Source: Chitinophaga jiangningensis (GTDB lineage Bacteria; Bacteroidota; Bacteroidia; Chitinophagales; Chitinophagaceae). From it: 64,000 nucleotides of DNA. Shown piece after piece: positions 41,186 to 50,630 of this stretch. The DNA lies in the NCBI RefSeq assembly GCF_900142605.1, contig NZ_FRBL01000002.1, positions 682,001 through 746,000 on the forward strand, read 5' to 3'. The notes beneath the pieces were generated by a model that made no database searches, was not told where the DNA came from, and worked only from the letters and a program-made list of their open reading frames with translations. Numbering within the stretch: the first letter of the stretch is position 1; each line of letters starts with the position of its first letter. Both the position numbers and the translations under genes were made by a program.

Positions 41186-43948
41186 TTAAAGTTTATAGCG
41201 TACACCCAGCAGATAAGTTTGTCCGTAGGTTTCTTTGCGGATGAGTGTTTCCCTGCCGTTGAGCGGCTGGCCCGGCACATCATCATTTTCTTTGTTATAG
41301 CCTTTAATAAAAATAGTGGCAGGTGTATTCAGCAGATTGCCGGCTTTGGCATATACGGTGAAATGATGGCGGAAATGTTTTTCGATCGACAAATCCATCT
41401 GTATAAATCCTTTCTGCCAGAGGTCATTATCCAGAAACTGTGAAACAGTATTGATACGCGGGCCGGTGTAAGCGCCTGCCAGCTGTGCATCCCAGCCACT
41501 GCGTGCATCCTTGAAAAGCAGGGAAAGGTTGGCGATGTGCGCCGACTGACCATACATGGGCCTGGTTTGATCCACCTGAATCGTTTGCAGGTCACCTTTC
41601 TCATCCCGGATTCGTTTGCTCTTGTTAGTAGTAATAGCAGAATGGGTATACGTATAGTTGGCTTTTACACCCAGTTTGCTGAAGAAGTGGATATAATCCG
41701 CTTCAAAGCCATAGTTACGGGCAGTACCGAAGTTGCCCGGGGTGTAGTAGGAATCCTGCGGACGGGAAGCATCCGGCTGCAGCGTATATTCGATTGGGTT
41801 AGTAATAATTTTGTAAAATGCACCTACCAGCAGCTGATCACCTGCCTTGGGAAACAGTTCATAACGCACGTCGAAGTTATCGGCGATGGCGCGTTTCAGG
41901 TCCGCGTTACCGCGTTCCATGTAATCTTCCAGTACAATTTTAGCCGGCACAATTTCAAAGAAGCCCGGACGGTTTACGGAACGGAAATAGCTGGCGCGCG
42001 CCTGCTGATGGCCCCCCAGGTCGTATTTCAAGTTCAGGCTGGGTAATACATCCGTATATACCTGGTTGTTAACCGGTCTTTTTTCTCCCTGCGGGAAGAA
42101 CATATGGTAGCCCTGATCGGTGTTTTCGATACGCACACCTCCTGTTACATCCCAACCGTTTACCTTCAGCTTAAACATACCGTAACCGGCAGCGGTTTTC
42201 TCTGAAGCGTCGTAGGTCAGCGCGTTTGCTACGGCGCCGCCCGGGTTCTGGATATCCCATTTAATGTCTGTGTATTTGGTAAAGTCCACGCCATACGCTG
42301 CGGCGGCTACTGCCGGCAGAAAGGTGTAGTTATTAAAGAAGTTGCTGCGTTGTTTATCGCGGTACAATCCACCGGCGCTGAAATCTACTTTGGAGCTTCC
42401 GATTTTGGTGGTATAGGTCAGGTCGAGGTATCCGGCCAGGTCGTTGTCGGTATTCCTTTCCCAGCGGCGGGAAGCCCTGTCTACATTGGTGCGGGTGGAT
42501 ACAAAATTGGATTGTTTACCGTTTACGGTGATGGTAGTATTATCCGGCACATCATTTCTGGCGGTGGATACTACTGCTGACCATCCCAGCTTCAGTTTAC
42601 CAGGTAGCAGGTCGTGATCTCCGTGCAGGGTACCGTTGTATATCTGCTGATCGATGCGGCGGGTGCGGGTTTCATACTTCAGCTGTGCATTCCCTTTCTC
42701 CGGATCATAGCCACCGATACCAAATTCCGTAATGATACCATCGCGGGTTTGGAGGTTGGTGAGCATCATGAAAGCGTTATAGAAAGAGATTTTGTTATGG
42801 TCGTTGAACACGTAATCCACCTTACCATGGAAGCCGCTGCGGCGCTGCTGTTCATAATAAGTGCGGTTGTTCATACTGTTGATAGCGGCAAACTGCTGCA
42901 CGTCATTTACGCTATGGTCGTAGAAGCTGGAAGTAGTGGTGCGGAAGTTATGCTGGTAGCTGGCTGCTACAATAACGCCCAGTTTGTTGTGGAGGAAGCG
43001 GTTACCTACACTGAAGCCCACTACGGTGTTAGGGGTAAAGTTGCGGCGTTTGTAATCAAAGGTGCCGCTGTTAAAATCTCCCGGTGTGGCCTGGTAACCC
43101 TTACCATTTATTTCATAGGGAGATGTAGTGTTCATCTTATCAGCGGTAAACGCGGTATATCCTTTATCGTGCGTCATCTGGCTGTAACCGCTGGCAATGT
43201 TTGCGTTGAGTTGCAGGCCTGGCGTAGCATCCTTCATCACCATATTTACCACTCCGCCAATTGCATCGCTTTCCATGTTTGGTGTCAGGGATTTGTATAC
43301 TTCCAGTCGCTCCAGGAGGTCCGCCGGGAACAGGTCCAGGGGTACATAGCGATATTTATTATCCGGGCTGGGAATTTTTACGCCGTTAATCAGCGTATAG
43401 TTATAACGTTTATCCATACCGCGGAGGATGGCGTATTGTCCTTCTCCGTTGCTGCTACGTTCAATGGATACCCCGGAAACGCGCTGCATCACGTTGGCCA
43501 CGGTGAGGTCGGGCGATACTTCAATGGCAGCGCCGGAAACGGCGTTCATCACAAACGGTGCTTTCTGTTCAATTTTACGGGCCGTATTTTCGGAGGAGGC
43601 TTTGCCGGTGGCGGTAATAATTACTTCCGTTAGTTCTTTGCTGCTTTTTTCGCTGAGGTAAATATCAAAACGGGGATTATCTTCTTTTAAGATATGAATG
43701 TCTTTTTTCAGCGAACTGTAGGTAAGGTGTGATACTACGAGGGTATAATCACCTGCGGGTTCCTCCTTAAAGGCATAGGCGCCATCTAAACCTGTAACGG
43801 CTACCTGTTTGGTGGGTTGCAATAAAACGGTTACTCCCGGCAGTGACTCGCCGGATTTTTTGTCGTACACATGCCCTTTGATTCCTCCTGCGATTGCATG
43901 TGCCATGCCGAGAAAAACGAAGAGAAAGATTTGTAGCAATGATTTCAT
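41186..43948 (-). CDS. TonB-dependent receptor of the phytase operon
   Basis: This 920-residue outer-membrane receptor has a signal peptide (1-20), a carboxypeptidase-regulatory-like domain (about 22-105; GHVYDKKSGESLPGVTVLLQP), a plug (VANVMQRVSGVSIERSSNGEGQYAILRGMDKRYN) and a barrel ending LLGVRYKL. It lacks the SusC-type VVVGYG link and has no SusD partner, so it belongs to the single-receptor class. The ATG at 43948 is used because it starts the signal peptide; the frame opens 16 codons earlier. Its promoter region carries phased TTAACA-like repeats. Together with phytase it probably imports a phosphorylated organic compound or its metal complex. Confidence 0.93.
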   Translation of the reverse strand: MKSLLQIFLFVFLGMAHAIAGGIKGHVYDKKSGESLPGVTVLLQPTKQVAVTGLDGAYAFKEEPAGDYTLVVSHLTYSSLKKDIHILKEDNPRFDIYLSEKSSKELTEVIITATGKASSENTARKIEQKAPFVMNAVSGAAIEVSPDLTVANVMQRVSGVSIERSSNGEGQYAILRGMDKRYNYTLINGVKIPSPDNKYRYVPLDLFPADLLERLEVYKSLTPNMESDAIGGVVNMVMKDATPGLQLNANIASGYSQMTHDKGYTAFTADKMNTTSPYEINGKGYQATPGDFNSGTFDYKRRNFTPNTVVGFSVGNRFLHNKLGVIVAASYQHNFRTTTSSFYDHSVNDVQQFAAINSMNNRTYYEQQRRSGFHGKVDYVFNDHNKISFYNAFMMLTNLQTRDGIITEFGIGGYDPEKGNAQLKYETRTRRIDQQIYNGTLHGDHDLLPGKLKLGWSAVVSTARNDVPDNTTITVNGKQSNFVSTRTNVDRASRRWERNTDNDLAGYLDLTYTTKIGSSKVDFSAGGLYRDKQRSNFFNNYTFLPAVAAAAYGVDFTKYTDIKWDIQNPGGAVANALTYDASEKTAAGYGMFKLKVNGWDVTGGVRIENTDQGYHMFFPQGEKRPVNNQVYTDVLPSLNLKYDLGGHQQARASYFRSVNRPGFFEIVPAKIVLEDYMERGNADLKRAIADNFDVRYELFPKAGDQLLVGAFYKIITNPIEYTLQPDASRPQDSYYTPGNFGTARNYGFEADYIHFFSKLGVKANYTYTHSAITTNKSKRIRDEKGDLQTIQVDQTRPMYGQSAHIANLSLLFKDARSGWDAQLAGAYTGPRINTVSQFLDNDLWQKGFIQMDLSIEKHFRHHFTVYAKAGNLLNTPATIFIKGYNKENDDVPGQPLNGRETLIRKETYGQTYLLGVRYKL

Positions 43949-43993
43949 TGGTAGTTGTTTTTGCAGGTTTCGGTGGTTTTTCCGAACCCGGTG

Positions 43994-44024
43994 CAAATGT
44001 GGGGAGGCACCTCAAAAATGGCAA
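43994..44024 (-). promoter_or_regulatory. Candidate promoter of the TonB receptor - phytase operon
   Basis: On the minus strand TTG (44024-44022), a 20-base spacer and CACATTTG (44001-43994, one base off TAnnTTTG) precede the ATG at 43948 by about 45 bases. The imperfect -7 box fits a promoter that needs an activator, and the repeat ladder lies directly upstream. Confidence 0.45.
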
Positions 44025-44032
44025 GAAACAGG

Positions 44033-44083
44033 CGTAAGCAAATCGTTAGCAGCGTTAACAACGGCGTAAACAAAGCGTTAACC
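44033..44083. promoter_or_regulatory. Five phased CGTTAACA-like direct repeats (possible Pho box)
   Basis: Boxes start at 44033 (CGTAAGCA), 44044 (CGTTAGCA), 44053 (CGTTAACA), 44065 (CGTAAACA) and 44076 (CGTTAACC). Spacings are 11, 9, 12 and 11 bases, about one helical turn each. They begin 9 bases upstream of the candidate -33 element. The Bacillus PhoP box is built of TTAACA-type repeats at about 11-bp spacing; the likeness, next to a phytase operon, suggests binding of a phosphate-response regulator. Confidence 0.55.
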
Positions 44084-44185
44084 GTGTATACATTAACGTT
44101 ATAACTATTTAATTTTCAGCACATTAACCGTTACACAATTCACCATTACCATTACGTTAAGCCAATATTAAGCGAATGTTAACAC

Positions 44186-45760
44186 CTACATTTGCTGTGC
44201 GAAAGTGTTTAAGGAGTCTCCTTCCGGCAGGTTTAATTTTTTACGTACGCGGTACCTGGCCACCCGTAAACTGTCCTGCGAAATACCCAAAATGGTAGCC
44301 ATATCTTTTGAATTGATATTCATTTTATGGAGGGCCACCAGTTTAATATCGTTGGGTGTGAGGTCAGCATGTAAGGCATTGAGCTTATCAAAAAATGCCT
44401 GGTGCACCTGTCCGAAGATGCTGTTAAACTCTTCCCACTGTTTATCGTGGTGTTGATGCTGTTCTATTTTGAGCAGCAGCTGTTGAAGTTGTTTTTTATT
44501 ATCGCGCTTATCTTCCTTTACAATGCCGGTGATACTGTCCTTTAGCTCGTCCATAAACTGTGTGCGTTGGATGAGTTGCAGCGTGTGGTTAGCGAGCTTT
44601 TTACTGTTGAGTTCCAGCTGGTCTTTTTGGGCGAGATGTAGTTGTTCATTCTTCTCCGAGATCGCCTTTTGTTCGGAAATCCGGAGTTTTTGGCGGGAAA
44701 TCACTAATAATCCCACTACCCCCAGCAGCAGTACTACAGCGCCAAGGGCGCTGTATATGATTACATTCATGCGGTGACTCCCTTCCAGGCGGAGTATCTC
44801 ATCGTTCTTTTTATTTACATCGTACATGATGCGGAGGAAGTTCATCTGGCGGTTGTTCTGATCGGAGTATATATTAAGGAGCGACTTTCGGCTCTGTTCC
44901 ATAAACAGGTAGGCGCTGTCGTTTTGGTGCAGCAGGTGATAAGTTTGGGCAATGTCTTTACAGGCGGCGGCTATCTGGTAGTTGTTATTGGTAGCATGTG
45001 CCAGGTCCAGTGCCTGCAGGGAGTAGCTCATCCCCTGGCGGAACCGGTTGGTTTTGCGGTACACATCGCCGATATTATTCACTACCTCTATACTGCCGGT
45101 TTTATCGTTATTGGCTTCGTATATGGCGAGAGCTTTCTGAAACAGCACCAGGGCGGAGTCGTAATCTTCCTGATCCTCGCAGATGCTGCCAAGGTTTTCG
45201 TAGATACCGGCGATCCCGTAATTATCTTGGATGCTTTCATAGGCTTTGAGTGCCAGTTGCTGGTAGGCATAGGCGCTATCGTGCTGCTGATTTTTCTCAA
45301 AGAGATGGCCAATGTAGCCGTAGGTAGCTGCTACGCCGGCGGTATCGGCAGCTTGCTGATAAAGCGCCAGTGCGCGGCCGTGCAACTGTTTGGCAGCGGC
45401 CTTATTGGTATTGTGAAAATACAGCAACCCCATTTCATTGAGGTTGGCGGCATGCAGGCGGCGATTGCCGGATGCGGCCAGCAGGGTTTCGGCCTGCTGA
45501 TAGTATTCCAGTGCTTTGGAATAGTAGCCCTGATCCATACAAAGCTTGCCCATCTGCTGGAGGCAAACGGCTGAGGTAAGATGGTCCTTCTTATTCACTG
45601 CGGCATCCTGAAGATTACGCAGCAGCTGAAAGGCAGAATCGGGATATTGCCTGCCCAGCGCTATGGCGGCGGTAATAGCAGGTTCCTGAATGGATTGGGC
45701 GTTAGCAACAACATTGATGGAAAGAAAAAAGATCGTTATAAGCTGACAAAACCGGTACAT
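44186..45760 (-). CDS. Membrane-bound TPR protein with LuxR-type helix-turn-helix
   Basis: The 524-residue protein has a signal peptide (1-22), about seven TPR repeats (about 30-310; for example GIAGIYENLGSICEDQEDYDSALVLFQKAL) and one membrane helix (about 340-362). A coiled coil follows, and then a C-terminal LuxR/GerE-like helix-turn-helix (about 465-515; LTPNDIKLVALHKMNINSKD, then MATILGISQDSLRVARYRVR). It thus looks like a one-component regulator with an outside sensor and an inside DNA-binding domain; release by proteolysis or binding at the membrane are both possible. The ATG at 45760 is preferred over an upstream TTG. Targets are unknown; the phytase operon lies directly downstream. 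Confidence 0.88.
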   Translation of the reverse strand: MYRFCQLITIFFLSINVVANAQSIQEPAITAAIALGRQYPDSAFQLLRNLQDAAVNKKDHLTSAVCLQQMGKLCMDQGYYSKALEYYQQAETLLAASGNRRLHAANLNEMGLLYFHNTNKAAAKQLHGRALALYQQAADTAGVAATYGYIGHLFEKNQQHDSAYAYQQLALKAYESIQDNYGIAGIYENLGSICEDQEDYDSALVLFQKALAIYEANNDKTGSIEVVNNIGDVYRKTNRFRQGMSYSLQALDLAHATNNNYQIAAACKDIAQTYHLLHQNDSAYLFMEQSRKSLLNIYSDQNNRQMNFLRIMYDVNKKNDEILRLEGSHRMNVIIYSALGAVVLLLGVVGLLVISRQKLRISEQKAISEKNEQLHLAQKDQLELNSKKLANHTLQLIQRTQFMDELKDSITGIVKEDKRDNKKQLQQLLLKIEQHQHHDKQWEEFNSIFGQVHQAFFDKLNALHADLTPNDIKLVALHKMNINSKDMATILGISQDSLRVARYRVRKKLNLPEGDSLNTFAQQM

Positions 45761-45839
45761 GCAACACTGAAATATGTAAAACAATGCACAAAGAAATATT
45801 TTTAGTGTTACCTGTATGTTATCAAATTATAACCAGCGA

Positions 45840-46223
45840 TCAACCGGCATGTGCAAGCGGCTTTCTGCGTGGGGCCATCACCTGCTGCAGGCGTACTTTT
45901 AACCGGGAGATCAGATTAAATACACGGTATTCGTCGTAAGTGAAATATACTTCATCGTACTGACTAAAAACGATGCTTACATATGTCATGCCGGGCAACA
46001 CCTGCACGGCTGTACTGAATGATTGTCGCGCATGAAAGCTGTCGTTCACATTTACAAATACATATTCCGGACGAAAGTCGGGATGCTGCTGCAGGTATTC
46101 CAGCCCCTGGTTCATATCTGCAAAACAGATACAGGCCTTGCAGTTACCTAACAGATCCAATGCATAATAATATTGTACGCGGCGGTCCTGATCCGCATCA
46201 ATCAATAAGCAGGTAATTTCCAT
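45840..46223 (-). CDS. Receiver-like protein without phosphoacceptor (pseudo-receiver)
   Basis: The 127-residue cytoplasmic protein follows the CheY fold: LLIDADQDRR supplies the acidic pair (Asp9, Asp11), a helix follows, and PEYVFVNVND aligns with the usual PDLVLLDINMP. The phosphoacceptor Asp is replaced by Asn58, so normal phosphorylation is not expected. No output domain follows; the C-terminus is short and basic (APRRKPLAHAG). It may act by binding a partner. It is divergent from the hybrid sensor gene and upstream of the TPR-LuxR regulator (79 bases), and has a good -7 box of its own. The receiver assignment rests on pattern only. Confidence 0.78.
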   Translation of the reverse strand: MEITCLLIDADQDRRVQYYYALDLLGNCKACICFADMNQGLEYLQQHPDFRPEYVFVNVNDSFHARQSFSTAVQVLPGMTYVSIVFSQYDEVYFTYDEYRVFNLISRLKVRLQQVMAPRRKPLAHAG

Positions 46224-46565
46224 TTTTCAGAATAGTTTAGATTGAGTATGGTATAGTTCCCAGGGTTCGCAAAGTTACAGTTAATCACTTTAGCATCTCG
46301 GGCATCAACAGTTAATTAATTATCAAATTGGATTCCGATTTTTTACTCATCCTTGAAAAACTGCGTCCACAGCGTATTTTAGTGTTTTCAAGCATGCGGT
46401 TGCACAAGTGTATTATCTACGCTTTGTTTCTTTTCTTTCCACAATGTGGAACTCATCCTGTATTTTAGCCATTGCTGATAATATCTTATCATGCAGATTT
46501 GATATTGATCAGGCCAGCTTACCTTCAATATCAACCTGTAGATCAACCAAATTGTTCGTCCTGTT
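46224..46565. other. Divergent promoter region of the pseudo-receiver and the hybrid sensor
   Basis: No gene is seen in these 342 bases. A TAACTTTG -7 box for the pseudo-receiver lies on the minus strand at 46270-46277. GTTAATcac and GTTAATtaa words recur near 46280 and 46310. No clear TAnnTTTG box for the hybrid sensor was found. Confidence 0.5.
46270..46277 (-). promoter_or_regulatory. -7 promoter box of the pseudo-receiver gene
   Basis: The minus strand reads TAACTTTG, a perfect TAnnTTTG match, about 47 bases upstream of the ATG at 46223. No TTG at the usual -33 distance is seen. Confidence 0.4.
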
Positions 46566-49500
46566 ATGATGTATGTAGGGAGATTCCCACTGCTGAAATA
46601 TTTACTTATTTATACCCTGCTCTTATGGTTCCTGCCTGCCCTGGCGCAGGAAAACAGGGTGAATTTTACCAGGCTTGGCATTGCACAGGGCCTGCCACAA
46701 AGTACCGTCCATTGCATATTGCAGGACAGCAAAGGCTTTATATGGATAGGCACCGAAAATGGTTTATGCCGCTACAGCGACGATGAAATAAAAATCTTCC
46801 GTTACAGCAAAACCAATAAATACGCCATCAGCAGCAACTTCGTTTATTCCCTCGCGGAAGATGATAAAGGCAACATACTGGTTGGTACTGCTAACGGACT
46901 CAATATTTACGATACCCGCAAGGAGGTGTTCCGCATGGCCACCGGCGCGCCTGGCGTACAGGATGTATGCGCGATCTACCGGGATTCCAAAAACCGCATC
47001 TGGGTGGGTGCTGCCAGCAGATTTTTCAGCTACCACTCCGCAACGGAACAATTGCAGCGCATTCCATTAAAGCAGGACCGCTCCACAGCCGTTGTCCGAG
47101 CGCTCGCCGAAGACAAGGACGGTAACCTCTGGCTCGGCTACGGTGTATCTCTCCTTAAATATAACCCAGCCACCGGCATACCACAACCAGGGCCTGCGCA
47201 ACTGCAAATAAAATCCACCATACATTGTATCACCTTCCACAACAGTGAAATATGGGTGGGCACCCAGGGCCACGGCCTTCACCTGTTTGATACGGCCACA
47301 TCTGCCTATATCAACTACCAGGCGGGAGATAACAACTATAACATCACCAATGAAATGGTGAAAGCCGTGAAATTTATTGGCAACGATTGTTGGGTAGGCA
47401 CCCGCAAGGGAATTTATGTACTGCGCAACCGCCAGGTGGTGGCCCATTACACCAACGATAAATATGATCCGGGATCACTTAGCTATAACTCTGTATGCTC
47501 CATCATCCAGGACAGGGCCGGCACCATCTGGATCGGTACCTACTGGGGTGGCGTGAGCCAGGTGCACCCCGGCAGCGATATGAACTACATCTCCTGGCTG
47601 ATGAAAGATGGCATCGGAATGAACAGCCGTATTGCCATGGCGGTAGCTGAGGATAAGCAGCGCAACCTCTGGATTGCCACATCCGCCGGGCTGAACTATT
47701 ATAACCCGGTAGCGCATTCCTTTAAATATTTCCGCATACCCTCACCCACGGACAATGCCAATACGGAAATCATTAAATCTCTCCTGATAAAAGATGACCA
47801 GCACTTGCTGGTAGGCAGCCTGGAAGGACTGTATCAATTTGATGTCCCTTCCGCCACCTTCACCCGTATACCGCTGAAATCCATACGGGATAAGGACGGG
47901 AAGCAAAACCATGCCTGCTATGCGCTGGAAAAAAGTAAAAACGGCTGGTGGGTAGGCACAGAAAACGGGTTGTATTTTTTAGATAAAAAGCTGCAATCCT
48001 ACAGTTTTCACTATAACCCTAAAGACTATAACAGCCTGAGAAAAGGTGAAATAAATTGTTTGTATGAAGATGCGCACGGTACCCTTTGGGTAGGCACCAC
48101 GGAAGGGCTTTGCTACCTCCGTTTTGGCAGCAACCGGTTTACAAGGATCAGCAACCGCTGGGTAAGCATGGCCGATAACCCCAATAACATCCATTGTATC
48201 CGGGAAGATAGTCATGGGCACATCTGGGCGGGCACGCATGATTTTGGGTTAATGTATGTAGACACTATTTCAAATATGCTGAAAGGCCTGGAGGCGGAAA
48301 CCGGCCTCTCGGACATTATCATACGGGGCATTGTGGAAGACGACGCCGGTGACCTTTGGCTTAGCGGCCAGGATAATATAATGAAGGTACTGCAGGAAAA
48401 CCCCGGCACCGACACCAGTCGCCTCGCCGTTACCAATTACGGGGCCGCCAGCTGGGCAGGCACTACGGAGTACCTGAATCCTGCCGAAAAAATGCGGAAT
48501 GGAGATATTCTTTTCGGCGGCATCAACGGCATTGTGCGGTTTAACCCTGCTACCATGTTTAATAACACGGCCAGGCCGGAGGTAATCCTTACCGGCATGC
48601 TGATCAAAAATATCCCGGTGAATGTGACAGATAAAAATTCCCCGCTCAAACAATCCGTTACCTATACGGATAATATTACGCTCACACATGACCAGGCTTA
48701 TTTTACGCTGCACTTCGCCGCACTGAACTATATTAACCCGGCCTCCAACCAGTTTGCCTATAAAATGGAAGGGCTGCACTCCGATAATAAATGGCATTAT
48801 GTAGGCCATCAAACCTCCGCCACGTTTACCAACCTGGACCCCGGAAACTATACATTTAAGGTAAAAGCGGCCAATAACGACGGTTTATGGAGCAAAATAC
48901 CTACATCTCTCCATATAAAAGTATTACCGCCGCTCTGGAAAACCTGGTATGCTTACCTGTTTTACGTACTGGTGCTGGCCGGCCTGCTGCTCTGGTATTA
49001 TTACTATACCGCCCGCACTACCCTGCTCAAACATGAAATCCTGAAGCAACAGGTATTCAGGGAGAAAGAGCGGGAACTGGCCCAAAACAAAATGGATTTC
49101 TTTACCAATATTTCCCATGATATTAAAACACCGCTCACCCTTATTATGGCGCCAGTGGAAACGCTGTTGCAGCAAACCGGCAGCGACAAGGCTGAACGGC
49201 AGCAACTGCTGCTGATCCAGCAAAACGGGGAAAGGCTGATGCGACTCATGGATCAGCTGCTGGACTTCCGCCGGCTGGAAGAAGGTGGTATGCCGTTGAA
49301 GGCCGCTCCTTCCAACATAGTAGTGTTTTGCAGGGAGATCGTGAGTGCCTTTGAAAGTCTGGCTGCTACACGCCACATTGCCCTTGCTTTTTATGCCGCT
49401 CAACCAGAAATGATCGTATGGTTTGACCCCGACAAGCTGGAAAAAATACTTTTCAACCTGCTGTCCAACGCCCTGAAATTCACACAAACGGGCGGAAAAG

Positions 49501-50630
49501 TCGAAGTTTCACTGCATTTCGAAGGCGACAAGCTGCTTTTGCAGGTTGCGGACAACGGCATTGGCATTCCTGAAACGCACTTCGATAAAGTGTTCGGGCA
49601 GTTTAATCATTATGATTTCAAGAACCTGCAAACCGGCGGTACCGGTATCGGGCTGGCTTTCGTAAAAGGGTTGGTAGCCCGGCATTACGGCACCATTAGT
49701 TTGGAGAGCCGCGTAGCAACCGGTAGCGAAAGGGGATATACCTGTTTTAGTATACGCATTCCCGTTAGCAATGAGCACCTGAGTGCGGATGAAATGGCGG
49801 AAGCCAGCCAGGAAACCATGCTGCGGCCGGAGGTGATCGAAGACCGGCAGCTGCCGGTGGAACCGGTGGAGCACAATGACCGGCCGGTGATGTTGATTGT
49901 GGAAGATAATAAGGACGTACTGAAATATCTCGCGGATATGTTCCGCACCCACTATGCCCTGCATCTGGCGGCCGATGGCCTGCAGGGGCTGGAGCTGGCT
50001 ACCACGCACCTGCCTGACATTATCATCAGCGATGTAATGATGCCGGGAATGAACGGGGTGGAATTATGCCATACCCTGAAGAATGACAACCGGACCAGCC
50101 ATATCCCCATCATCATGCTCTCTGCCAGGAGTACTGTGGCGCATATCCAGGAGGGGTATGAAACCGGTGCAGACGACTATGTGACCAAGCCCTTTAGTGT
50201 AACGCTGCTGACTACACGGGTGCAAAACCTGCTCGACTCGCGCAGGCGCCTCCGGGAGAAATACAGCCAGGTGGCCACCCTGGCGCCGGACGAGATTCCG
50301 GTGACAGGCCCGGATGACATCTTCCTGAAAACCGTCATGACCTATATCGAAGAAAATATTGCCGAGCCAACGCTGAATGTGGAAGACCTGGCGGCAGCGG
50401 TGAACATGAGTCGCATTACCCTGTACCGAAAACTAAAAGCACTTACCAATCAAACCACCATAGAGTTTATACGCAGCATCCGGCTGCGGCATGCGGCCCG
50501 GTTGCTGGCCACCCAACAGTACAACGTAAACGAAGTGGCGTATATGGTGGGCTTCTCCGATGTGGACTACTTCCGCAAATGGTTTAAGAAGGAATTTAAC
50601 CAGCTGCCTTCCGAGTACGGGCGTAATTAA
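46566..50630 (+). CDS. Hybrid two-component system (HTCS) sensor/regulator of the glycan locus
   Basis: The 1,354-residue protein joins all parts of a two-component system. A signal peptide (1-27) leads to periplasmic two-component-regulator propeller repeats (about 30-700; DSKGFIWIGTENGLCRY, DRAGTIWIGTYWGGVSQ) and a Y_Y_Y domain (about 715-785). One membrane helix (about 797-815) follows. The HisKA motif FFTNISHDIKTPLTLI has His851. The ATPase has DNGIGIPE and GTGIGLAF, the receiver has Asp1156 (PDIIISDVMMPGMNG), and an AraC domain ends it (about 1255-1354). Such proteins sense an oligosaccharide in the periplasm and switch on the adjacent Sus-like genes. It ends in a strong terminator, so it is transcribed apart from the genes it probably controls. 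Confidence 0.96.
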   Translation: MMYVGRFPLLKYLLIYTLLLWFLPALAQENRVNFTRLGIAQGLPQSTVHCILQDSKGFIWIGTENGLCRYSDDEIKIFRYSKTNKYAISSNFVYSLAEDDKGNILVGTANGLNIYDTRKEVFRMATGAPGVQDVCAIYRDSKNRIWVGAASRFFSYHSATEQLQRIPLKQDRSTAVVRALAEDKDGNLWLGYGVSLLKYNPATGIPQPGPAQLQIKSTIHCITFHNSEIWVGTQGHGLHLFDTATSAYINYQAGDNNYNITNEMVKAVKFIGNDCWVGTRKGIYVLRNRQVVAHYTNDKYDPGSLSYNSVCSIIQDRAGTIWIGTYWGGVSQVHPGSDMNYISWLMKDGIGMNSRIAMAVAEDKQRNLWIATSAGLNYYNPVAHSFKYFRIPSPTDNANTEIIKSLLIKDDQHLLVGSLEGLYQFDVPSATFTRIPLKSIRDKDGKQNHACYALEKSKNGWWVGTENGLYFLDKKLQSYSFHYNPKDYNSLRKGEINCLYEDAHGTLWVGTTEGLCYLRFGSNRFTRISNRWVSMADNPNNIHCIREDSHGHIWAGTHDFGLMYVDTISNMLKGLEAETGLSDIIIRGIVEDDAGDLWLSGQDNIMKVLQENPGTDTSRLAVTNYGAASWAGTTEYLNPAEKMRNGDILFGGINGIVRFNPATMFNNTARPEVILTGMLIKNIPVNVTDKNSPLKQSVTYTDNITLTHDQAYFTLHFAALNYINPASNQFAYKMEGLHSDNKWHYVGHQTSATFTNLDPGNYTFKVKAANNDGLWSKIPTSLHIKVLPPLWKTWYAYLFYVLVLAGLLLWYYYYTARTTLLKHEILKQQVFREKERELAQNKMDFFTNISHDIKTPLTLIMAPVETLLQQTGSDKAERQQLLLIQQNGERLMRLMDQLLDFRRLEEGGMPLKAAPSNIVVFCREIVSAFESLAATRHIALAFYAAQPEMIVWFDPDKLEKILFNLLSNALKFTQTGGKVEVSLHFEGDKLLLQVADNGIGIPETHFDKVFGQFNHYDFKNLQTGGTGIGLAFVKGLVARHYGTISLESRVATGSERGYTCFSIRIPVSNEHLSADEMAEASQETMLRPEVIEDRQLPVEPVEHNDRPVMLIVEDNKDVLKYLADMFRTHYALHLAADGLQGLELATTHLPDIIISDVMMPGMNGVELCHTLKNDNRTSHIPIIMLSARSTVAHIQEGYETGADDYVTKPFSVTLLTTRVQNLLDSRRRLREKYSQVATLAPDEIPVTGPDDIFLKTVMTYIEENIAEPTLNVEDLAAAVNMSRITLYRKLKALTNQTTIEFIRSIRLRHAARLLATQQYNVNEVAYMVGFSDVDYFRKWFKKEFNQLPSEYGRN

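Noticed and set aside
42614..43633. Plus-strand frame of 339 codons
   Set aside because: It is antisense to the TonB-dependent receptor and shows no domain; its length comes from codon bias of the real gene.
44774..45574. Plus-strand frame of 266 codons
   Set aside because: It is antisense to the TPR repeats of the LuxR-type regulator and lacks any family signal.
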